From: CBDFHV01 sp965247705
GTDB taxonomy: Bacteria; Pseudomonadota; Alphaproteobacteria; Rhodospirillales; CAMCUA01
Direction of reading: 5' to 3'
DNA length: 13,843 nucleotides
Assembly (NCBI GenBank): GCA_965247705.1
Contig: CBDFHV010000013.1
Coordinates: 1-13,843 of the forward strand
Shown: piece by piece, positions 6,879 to 12,961 of the stretch
Layout: every line of letters begins with the position of its first letter
How positions within the stretch are numbered: the first letter of the stretch is position 1
Position numbers and translations under genes: made by a program
The notes under the pieces: model-generated
Database searches by the model: none
What the model saw: the letters and a program-made list of their open reading frames with translations, nothing else
What the model was told of the DNA's origin: nothing

Positions 6879-8312
6879 ATGAGACACATTCCTGGCATTG
6901 ACCGCTCTCAGGTTCTGCTTCTGCCGGAAGCAGTGGACGATTACGTGGGCCGGGATAACCCGGTCCGTTTCATCGATGCCTTCGTGGATGGTTTGGACCT
7001 GGCGGCCGCTGGTTTCGAGCGCGCCGCGCCGAAGGCGACGGGTCGTCCCGGCTACGATCCGGCGGACCTGCTGAAGCTCTACATATACGGCTATCTCAAT
7101 CGGGTACGTTCGAGCCGCCGGCTGGAGGCTGAGAGCAAGCGTAATCTCGAAGTGATCTGGCTGTTGCGGCGTTTGTCGCCGGACTTCAAGACGATCGCCG
7201 ATTTCCGGCGGATCAATCGGGCGGCCTTCCGACAGGTGTTTCGGGAGTTCGTGAGGCTATGCCGCGAACTGGAGCTGTTCGGACGCGAGCTGGTGGCGGT
7301 TGACGGTACACGGATCAAGGCAGTGAACAGCCGGAAGCGGAACTTCACCAAAGCGAAGCTGGCGAAGGCGTTGGCCGAGAGCGACGAGAGGTTGTCGCGT
7401 TATCTCGACCGGCTCGACGAGGCCGACGGGCAAGACGAGGGCGGCACCGGCGGCGGCGAGGTGGAGCATATCCAGGAGAAGATCGCTGCGATCCAAGGGC
7501 GGCGTGAGCGGTTTGAGGAACATCGAGACGCACTGGCTGCGAGTGGCGAGGGCCAGCTCTCTTTGACGGATCCGGACAGCCGGGCGATGCACGCCGAGAC
7601 CCGGGTCGGTGTCGGCTACAACATCCAGATCGCCGTGGACGCCAAACACAAACTGATCGCCGAGCAGCAGGTCCATAACAAGGTCAGCGATCTCGGTCTA
7701 TTGGCCGAGACGGCGGTGGCGGCCCGTCGGAACCTGGCCGTCGATCGGATCGACGCGGTCGCCGACGCGGGCTACTTCAAGATCGAGGATATCGAGGCCT
7801 GCGAGAATGCCGGCGTCATGCCGCATGTGCCCAAGCCCCAGCGCGGATCAACGGTGAGCCAGGGGCTCTTTCCCAAGGAACGCTTCCGCTATGACGGCGG
7901 CGAGGACATTTACATCTGCCCCAACGGCCAACGCCTGGCGCTACACAGCAAGCGCAAGCGCCGCGATCTCTTCTTCGCCAGTTACGCCAATCGCGCCGCG
8001 TGCAAGGAGTGCCAACTCAAGTCGAAGTGTACGAAAAGCGCCTTCCGTCGGGTCCTGCGCTATGTCGACGAAGCGATCCTGGAGCGCATGGCAGAACGAT
8101 TGGCGGCCCGCCCGGAGCTGCTCGATGCGCGCCGTGAAAGCGTCGAGCATCCCTTCGGCTCAATCAAACAATGGATGGGCCAGGGTGCCTTCCTGACCCG
8201 GCGGCTGGAGAACGTGCGCGGCGAGTTCAGCATCACGGCGCTGGCTTACAACATCCGCCGCGCGATCTCGCTGGTAGGTGTTCCCTCCTTGATCGCCGCC
8301 GCGAGGGCATGA
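6879..8312 (+). CDS. IS1182-family transposase (DDE type)
   Basis: A 477-residue transposase. The N-terminal domain (1-125) holds the family opening RHIPGIDRSQVLLLPEAVDD and the DUF772-like region RPGYDPADLLKLYIYGYLN. Predicted catalytic residues are Asp142 (LVAVDGTRIKA), Asp296 (AVADAGYF) and Glu423 (RRESVEHPFGSIK). Between the second Asp and the Glu lies a cysteine group, Cys347 (YICPNG), Cys375, Cys378 and Cys384 (CKECQLKSKC), as often seen in this family. A charged helical insert (about 165-220) follows the first Asp. The enzyme cuts and joins the element's ends. I chose ATG 6879 because AGGG lies six bases upstream and the family usually begins at this point; ATG at 6858 or GTG at 6834 would add residues unlike the family. 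No frameshift or internal stop is present. Confidence 0.93.
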   Translation: MRHIPGIDRSQVLLLPEAVDDYVGRDNPVRFIDAFVDGLDLAAAGFERAAPKATGRPGYDPADLLKLYIYGYLNRVRSSRRLEAESKRNLEVIWLLRRLSPDFKTIADFRRINRAAFRQVFREFVRLCRELELFGRELVAVDGTRIKAVNSRKRNFTKAKLAKALAESDERLSRYLDRLDEADGQDEGGTGGGEVEHIQEKIAAIQGRRERFEEHRDALAASGEGQLSLTDPDSRAMHAETRVGVGYNIQIAVDAKHKLIAEQQVHNKVSDLGLLAETAVAARRNLAVDRIDAVADAGYFKIEDIEACENAGVMPHVPKPQRGSTVSQGLFPKERFRYDGGEDIYICPNGQRLALHSKRKRRDLFFASYANRAACKECQLKSKCTKSAFRRVLRYVDEAILERMAERLAARPELLDARRESVEHPFGSIKQWMGQGAFLTRRLENVRGEFSITALAYNIRRAISLVGVPSLIAAARA

Positions 8313-8458
8313 GACGGGAATCAAGCCAAAATCGAGCGCCCCACATCGATCCACCGAGGCCTGGAGCCCCTTCCGCGGGGCTACCGGCGCCAAACCGCCA
8401 GATTACGTGGGATCGCCGCAAATCATGGTGACCCAGACCTCCATCCCCGTCACCGCCC

Positions 8459-8476
8459 GAGTTTTCACACGGTCTG
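8459..8476 (-). repeat. IS1182-family right terminal inverted repeat
   Basis: Inverted partner of 6813-6830. It is followed by the CATT duplication at 8477-8480. Confidence 0.9.
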
Positions 8477-8480
8477 CATT
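8477..8480. repeat. Target-site duplication of the IS1182-family element, right copy (CATT)
   Basis: Second copy of CATT, directly before GTG AAG GAC where istA resumes. Confidence 0.85.
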
Positions 8481-9671
8481 GTGAAGGACTATGTGCGTTC
8501 CCGGCGGCAATCGACGCGCGAGGCCTTCGTGCCGCTGCATCACCCGCCGGGCCATGCCCAGGTCGACTTCGGCGAGGCGGTGGTGGAGGTCGGGGGCAGG
8601 CGGGAGAAGGTCGCCTTCTTCTGCCTGATCCTGCCCCATTCCAACCTCTGGTTCGTCAAGGCGTATCCCCGGGAGACGACGGAGGCCTTCCTGGACGGCC
8701 ATGTCAGCGCCTTCGCCTTCCTCGGCGGGGTTCCGCGCTCGATCCTCTACGACAACACGACCCTGGCGGTGGCACGGATCCTGGGCGACGGCACGCGTCG
8801 GCGCACGCAGGCGTTCACGCATCTGCAATCGCACTACCTGTTCCGCGACCGCTTCGGCCGGCCCGGCAAGGGCAACGACAAGGGCAAGGTGGAGGCCCTG
8901 GTGAAGACGGCACGGCGCCGGTTCATGGTGCCGATCCCGAAGGTGCACGACCTGTCGGTCCTGAACGAGCGGCTGATGGCGCGCTGCCTGGAGCGGCTCG
9001 ACGCGCTGGAGGCAGGCGACCGGGCGACGGCATTGTTGGGCGACCTCGACGCCCTGCGCGATCTGCCGGCGGTTCCCTTCGAGGCCTGCGAGCATGTGCC
9101 GGGCCAGATCTTGTCCACGGCCCTGGTGCGCTACCGGCTGGTGGACTACTCGGCGCCGACGGTGCACGCCCACAAGAAGGTCATGGTGAAGGGCTATGTC
9201 GACCGGGTCGAGATCGCGCTCGGCGCCGAGATCGTCGCCCGCCATCGGCGCTCCTATGTCCGCGGCGACGTCATCTACGAGCCGCTGCACTATCTGTCGC
9301 TGCTGGAGAAGAAGCCGGGCGCCCTGGACCAGGCGGCGCCGCTGCGGGGATGGAAGCTCGATCCCGCCTTCGACACGCTGCGCCGCCTCCTCGAAGCCCG
9401 CTTCGGCCCGCGCGGCAAGCGCGAATACATCCAGGTGCTGCGCCTGCACGAAGACTTCCCGGCACGCCAAGTGGCGGCCGCGGTGCGCGACGCGGTGAAG
9501 CGGCGCCTGATCGGCTTCGATGCGGTCAAGCATCTCCTGCTGGCGCGCATCGAGAGGCGGCCCGTGCATCTCGACCTGTCGCGCTATCCGCACTTGCCCC
9601 AGCCCTTCGTCGCCGCCACGCGGAGCGCCGACTACGCCACCCTGCTGGCCGGAGGGGCCGGCCATGGCTGA
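8481..9671 (+). pseudogene. istA: IS21 transposase IstA, 3' fragment with the catalytic domain
   Basis: Codons 105-500 of IstA, beginning VKDYVRSRRQ. The integrase-type catalytic triad is present: Asp133 (GHAQVDFGEA), Asp195 (SILYDNTTL) and Glu242 (GNDKGKVEAL), numbered on the restored protein. The first codon here is GTG, but it is an internal valine of the original gene, and no ribosome-binding site of its own is evident. Joined to 6501-6812 it gives an uninterrupted 500-residue IstA, the normal length. The last 8 bases overlap istB. The fragment lacks the DNA-binding N-terminus and should be inactive. Confidence 0.94.
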
Positions 9672-10428
9672 GGCCCCCCGCATCCTGCTCGAACATCACC
9701 TGAAGAGGCTGAAGCTGCCGACCTTCCTGCGGGAATACGAGAAACTGGCGCGCCAGTGCGCGGCCGAGGGCCTGGATCATGTGCAGTTCCTCGCCCGACT
9801 GGTGGAGCTGGAGCTGATCGACCGCGAGCGCCGCCTCGTCGAGCGCCGCATCAGGCAGGCCGGGTTCCCTGTCGTCAAACAGCTCGAGAGCTTCGACTTC
9901 AAGGCAATCCCGAGCCTCAACAAGATGCTGGTGCTGGATCTCGCGCGCGGCGAGTACATCACGCGCCGTGAGAACGTAATCCTGCTCGGCCCAAGCGGCG
10001 TCGGGAAGACGCATGTCGCTCTCGCCCTCGGCCTCGCCGCCTGCCAGAAGGGCCTTTCCGTGCGCTTCGCCACAGCCTCCCATCTGGTCCACGAGCTGAT
10101 CGAGGCACGCGACGAGAAGAGGCTGCTCCGCCTCCAGGACCAGCTCGCCAGGGTCAATCTCCTGATCGTCGACGAGCTCGGATACGTGCCCCTCTCGCAG
10201 ACCGGAAGCGAGCTGCTGTTCGACGTCTTCAGCCGGCGCTACGAGAACGGCGCCACCATCGTGACCTCAAACCTGCCCTTCCAGGAATGGACGACGGTCT
10301 TCGCCAGCGAGCGCCTCACCGGCGCGCTGCTCGACCGCATCACCCACCATGTCCATATCCTGGAGATGAACGGCGAGAGCTACCGGCTCAAGCAGAGCCG
10401 GTCACGACACCGGCAACCGTCCGAATAA
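9664..10428 (+). CDS. istB: IS21 helper ATPase IstB
   Basis: A complete 254-residue AAA+ ATPase that helps IstA choose and remodel target DNA. Walker A is GPSGVGKT (109-116), Walker B is LLIVDE (166-171), and TSNLPFQEW (201-209) is the sensor region. The N-terminal helical domain (MAEAPRILLEHHLKRLKLPT) is typical of IstB. The ATG at 9664 is chosen because GGAGGGG lies six bases upstream and it overlaps the istA stop as ATGGCTGA, a usual coupling in IS21. A longer frame upstream to 9520 is just istA sequence in another frame. The gene looks intact, but its partner is broken, and the nested IS may have cut it off from the element's promoter. Confidence 0.95.
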   Translation: MAEAPRILLEHHLKRLKLPTFLREYEKLARQCAAEGLDHVQFLARLVELELIDRERRLVERRIRQAGFPVVKQLESFDFKAIPSLNKMLVLDLARGEYITRRENVILLGPSGVGKTHVALALGLAACQKGLSVRFATASHLVHELIEARDEKRLLRLQDQLARVNLLIVDELGYVPLSQTGSELLFDVFSRRYENGATIVTSNLPFQEWTTVFASERLTGALLDRITHHVHILEMNGESYRLKQSRSRHRQPSE

Positions 10429-10527
10429 CCCCCCGCTTGCCCGCGTGGGCCCACAGGCCCCTCCCATGGACTACGCGGACAAGCTACCACCGAGCCCGTG
10501 GTACATTTTTGCGCCGCCGCCCCGGTA

Positions 10528-10549
10528 CATATTCCCGCCGCCGTTGACA
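10528..10549 (-). repeat. IS21-family right terminal inverted repeat
   Basis: Read inward it begins TGTCAACGGCGG and pairs with 6390-6411. Its outer tip on the plus strand is TTGACA (10544-10549), a perfect -35 hexamer pointing out of the element. An internal repeat lies at 10498-10518. Confidence 0.9.
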
Positions 10550-10555
10550 CCTGGG
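10550..10555. repeat. Target-site duplication of the IS21-family element, right copy (CCTGGG)
   Basis: Second copy of CCTGGG, just outside the right inverted repeat; the epimerase-like gene resumes here. Confidence 0.9.
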
Positions 10556-11217
10556 CCATGAACACTTACGTGCCGGCCCTGGTGGGCGAGCACTTTACCG
10601 GTTCGCGTATCGTCGTTTTCTCCACCATCCTGGTCTACGCCTATTCGGACGTGAAGGGTCAGGGCCTGGGCGAGGACGCGCCGCCCTTCGCCATGCCGGG
10701 GGAATACGCCAATTCCAGCATCGGCCGGGAACGCACCTTCGAGTACTTCTCCCACCGGGACGGCACGCCGGTGCGTAGCCTGCGGCTCTGCTACAGCATC
10801 GACATGCGCTACGGCGTCTTTCACGAGGTGGCGACCAAGGTGTTCAAAGACGAGCCGGTCGACCTGACCGCCGGCCATGTGAACGTGATCTGGCAGGGCG
10901 ACGCCAACGCCCAGGCCCTGCGCTGCCTGGGCCATTGCACCGTGCCGGCAAGCCCGCTCAACATCACCGGGCCGGAGATCGTCAGCATCCGCGCCCTGGC
11001 CAAGAGCATCGGCCGCCATATGGGCAAGGCTCCGATCTTTACCGGCGCGGAAACCGACCGCATATGCCTGGTCAACGGGGATATGGCGGCGGACCTGTTC
11101 GGCTATCCGCAAGTGCCGGTGGAGCGCATGGCCCGTTGGATCGCCCACTGGGTGGCCGATGGCGGGCTGTCGTGGAACAAGCCCTGCCACTACGACACCC
11201 TCGACGGGGTTTTCTGA
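10550..11217 (+). pseudogene. NAD-dependent epimerase/dehydratase-like protein, 3' fragment
   Basis: This is the C-terminal part of the protein begun at 5975, from WAMNTYVPALVGEHF to the TGA at 11215-11217. Visible segments are IVVFSTILVYAYSD, the strand that normally carries the catalytic Ser/Thr of extended SDRs, then GEYANSSIGRERTFEYFS, and the substrate-domain segment SPLNITGPEIVSIRALAKSIG. The usual YxxxK catalytic motif is not seen: after the Tyr in GEYANSSIGRE the +4 residue is Ser. A restart at ATG 10558 is possible, but there is no clear ribosome-binding site and the product would lack the NAD-binding motif. The permease gene starts 55 bases downstream, so the fragment lies inside the original operon. 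Confidence 0.92.
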
Positions 11218-11272
11218 AGCCGGCAGATCGGCGATTGATCGCCTCGGCCGGACGCAGGATGATACGGCGGCC

Positions 11273-12040
11273 ATGGAAACCCCCAACACCTTCGTCCGCC
11301 GCTGGACCGTAATCGTCGCCGCCCACCTGGCGGTGGTGCTGGTCTGGCACCTGTTCGTCACCCTCGGCGACGTGCCCAGCTATGTGATGCCGACGCCGTT
11401 GGCGACGATCCAGTCCCTGTTCGACCCCGACTATCCGTGGCTCCACAACACCATGATCACCGGCGGCGAGATCTTCGGCGGCTACCTGTTGGCGGTCGTC
11501 GTCGGCGTCGGGCTGGCCCTCGCCTTCTCCTGGTCCAAGCCTTTGGAGTCGACCGTGATGCCGCTGGTAATCAGCCTCAACATGATCCCCAAGGTGGCCC
11601 TGGGGCCCCTGTTCATCGTCTGGTTTTCCTACGGCTTCATCCCCAACGTGGTGATCGCCTTTTCCATCTGTTTCCTGCCCATTCTGCTGACCACCGCCCG
11701 GGGTCTCAGCGAGGTGGACCCGGACCTGATCGACCTGGTGCGCACCATCCGCGCGTCCCGCTGGCAGATCTTCACCAAGATCCAGCTTCCCGGCGCCCTC
11801 CCCTACGTCTTTTCCGGCATGAAGGTGGCGGTGGTGCTGGCGGTCGCCGGCGCCATCGTCGGCGAGTTCATCGCCTCCGAGGAGGGCCTGGGGTATCTGA
11901 TGCTGCAGGTGCAGGTTACTCTCGACACGGCGGCCATGTTCATGGCGGTGCTACTGATCACGCTGGTGGGCGTGGTGCTTTACGGCCTGGTACTGGCCCT
12001 GGAAAGCCTGGTGGTCGTGCGCGACGCCCGCATCCAGTGA
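11273..12040 (+). CDS. ABC transporter permease, SsuC/TauC/ThiX-like family
   Basis: A 255-residue inner-membrane permease of the binding-protein-dependent family. There are about six hydrophobic helices, at roughly 12-31, 65-87, 95-120, 122-141, 184-203 and 222-245. The cytoplasmic EAA-type loop that contacts the ATPase lies at about 158-178 (ASRWQIFTKIQLPGALPYVF). SYVMPTPLATIQSL (36-49) and IPKVALGPLFIVWFSYG (105-121) are typical of permeases that pair with NMT1/SsuA-type binding proteins. I chose ATG 11273; an extended frame from 11159 overlaps the epimerase fragment and adds an unlikely N-terminus. Its stop overlaps the ATPase start. The likely partner is the binding protein at 1458-2453. 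The upstream IS insertion probably reduces its transcription. Confidence 0.9.
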   Translation: METPNTFVRRWTVIVAAHLAVVLVWHLFVTLGDVPSYVMPTPLATIQSLFDPDYPWLHNTMITGGEIFGGYLLAVVVGVGLALAFSWSKPLESTVMPLVISLNMIPKVALGPLFIVWFSYGFIPNVVIAFSICFLPILLTTARGLSEVDPDLIDLVRTIRASRWQIFTKIQLPGALPYVFSGMKVAVVLAVAGAIVGEFIASEEGLGYLMLQVQVTLDTAAMFMAVLLITLVGVVLYGLVLALESLVVVRDARIQ

Positions 12041-12825
12041 CCGTACCCGTGGACGCCGAGGCCCTGCCGCCTTTCATCCACCTGGACGGGGTGCGCAAGG
12101 TCTTTCGCACCAGGGGAAGCGAATTCGTGGCCGTCTCGGACGCCACCTTCGACGTGCGCATGGGCGACCTGGTGTCCCTGGTGGGGCCGTCCGGCTGTGG
12201 CAAGACCACCCTGTTGAAAATCCTGGCCGGGCTTTACGAGGCCGACGGCGGCACCGTCTCCATCGGCGGCGGCGACCATCCCTTCGAGCCGGGCCGGGAC
12301 GTGGGCATGGTGTTTCAGCAGGCGCTGCTGCTGAAGTGGCGCAAGATCGTCGACAATGTGCTGCTTCCGGCGGAGATCCTGGGTCTGCCCATGAAGGAAA
12401 GCCGCGCCCGAGCCCAGGAACTGCTGGCCATGGTGGGGCTGGAAGCCAACGCCGAGAGTTACCCCTACGAGCTGTCGGGCGGCATGCAGCAGCGGGCAGC
12501 CATCGCCCGGGCGCTGATCCACGACCCCCAGTTGATCCTCATGGACGAGCCCTTCGGGGCGCTCGACGCCATGACCCGGGAGCGCATGAACCTGGAACTG
12601 CTGCGCATCTGGTCGGAAAGCAGGAAAACCATCATCTTCGTCACCCACAGCATCACCGAGGCGGTGTTCCTGGGCACCCGCTGCGTGGTGCTGACCGCGT
12701 CGCCGGCGCGCATGGCCGACACCTTCCAAATCGACCTCCCCGAACCGCGCACCCTGAGCCTGCGCACCAACGAAACCTTCGGTGCCTACACCCAGCGAGT
12801 CTACGGGCATTTCGGGATGGTATGA
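12037..12825 (+). CDS. ABC transporter ATP-binding protein, SsuB/TauB-like family
   Basis: A 262-residue ATPase that powers import through the adjacent permease. Walker A is GPSGCGKT (50-57), the Q-loop glutamine is Gln94 (MVFQQ), the ABC signature is LSGGMQQR (146-153), Walker B is LILMDEP (166-172) and the switch histidine is His204 (FVTHSITEA). All catalytic elements are present. The start is taken as GTG 12037, which overlaps the permease stop by four bases (GTGA), a common arrangement for coupled genes; a second GTG at 12049 is possible. The frame stays open far upstream, but only as a shadow of the permease gene. The gene appears intact. Confidence 0.93.
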   Translation: MTVPVDAEALPPFIHLDGVRKVFRTRGSEFVAVSDATFDVRMGDLVSLVGPSGCGKTTLLKILAGLYEADGGTVSIGGGDHPFEPGRDVGMVFQQALLLKWRKIVDNVLLPAEILGLPMKESRARAQELLAMVGLEANAESYPYELSGGMQQRAAIARALIHDPQLILMDEPFGALDAMTRERMNLELLRIWSESRKTIIFVTHSITEAVFLGTRCVVLTASPARMADTFQIDLPEPRTLSLRTNETFGAYTQRVYGHFGMV

Positions 12826-12845
12826 TGCTTGCCGTGACGGAGGAC

Positions 12846-12930
12846 GGGCGGGTCTCAGACCCGCCCCTACGATGATGGTCTTGCTTGCGCAGGGACGGGT
12901 CTGAGGCCTGCCCGCTTCCCACGTGGAGGA
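12846..12930. repeat. REP-like GC-rich palindromic sequences between ATPase and enolase genes
   Basis: GGGCGGGTC (12846-12854) and GACCCGCCC (12858-12866) form a perfect 9-bp hairpin with loop TCA, followed by CTACG but no T-run, so it is not a standard intrinsic terminator. A degenerate second copy follows about 45 bases later with ACGGGTCTGAGGCCTGCCCG in it. The form resembles the dispersed GGGCGGGTCTNAGACCCGCCC type of repeat of proteobacterial intergenic regions. It may stabilise or attenuate the transcript between the two genes. Confidence 0.55.
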
Positions 12931-12961
12931 TCGTTCGAGGCGCGGAGGAAACAACGTCACC

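Larger units (their letters stand above)
6813..8476 (+). mobile_element. IS1182-family insertion sequence nested in istA
   Basis: This is a 1664-bp element. Its 18-bp terminal inverted repeats (6813-6830 and 8459-8476) match in 17 positions: left CAAACCGTGTGAAAACTC, right read inward CAGACCGTGTGAAAACTC. It is flanked by the 4-bp direct repeat CATT. It holds one complete transposase gene. After the transposase stop, 8313-8458 contains no gene that I can see. The intact open frame and near-perfect ends suggest a fairly recent, possibly still active copy. Confidence 0.94.
6390..10549 (+). mobile_element. IS21-family insertion sequence, interrupted by an IS1182-family element
   Basis: The element starts TGTTAACGGCGG and its right end, read inward, starts TGTCAACGGCGG, matching 11 of 12 bases. 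It is flanked by the 6-bp direct repeat CCTGGG. It carries istA and istB, overlapping by 8 bases, in the order typical of IS21. Without the nested element and one CATT copy it is 2492 bp, within the family's usual size. A second internal repeat pair is present near each end: 6444-6464 on the left and 10498-10518 inverted on the right, 19 of 21 bases matching. This fits the multiple transposase-binding repeats at IS21 ends. Because istA is broken, the copy cannot move by itself. Confidence 0.95.

Noticed and set aside
9520..9663. A longer start for istB
   Set aside because: The extra residues come from istA read in another frame. ATG 9664 has a strong ribosome-binding site and gives the normal IstB N-terminus.
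8403..9683. A 426-codon open frame on the minus strand
   Set aside because: It is antisense to the istA 3' fragment and crosses the end of the IS1182 element. Its sequence is low-complexity and R/Q/H-rich, as expected from GC-rich antisense frames. The plus strand has a clear IstA match with its DDE residues.
6390..10549. Composite transposon or cargo-carrying element
   Set aside because: Apart from istA, istB and the IS1182 transposase there is no passenger gene. The structure is a simple nested pair of insertion sequences.
10544..10572. Outward promoter at the IS21 right end
   Set aside because: TTGACA is perfect, but the hexamers 16-18 bases downstream do not resemble a -10. I treat it only as a half-promoter.
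11437..12036. A 200-codon N-terminal extension of the ATPase
   Set aside because: This part is a shadow of the permease gene, arginine- and proline-rich. ABC ATPases of this family begin near 12037, where GTGA overlaps the permease stop.
12824..12875. Short open frame ending VTEDGRVSDPPLR
   Set aside because: It runs through the REP-like palindrome, starts at the ATPase stop, and is only about 17 codons with no ribosome-binding site of its own.
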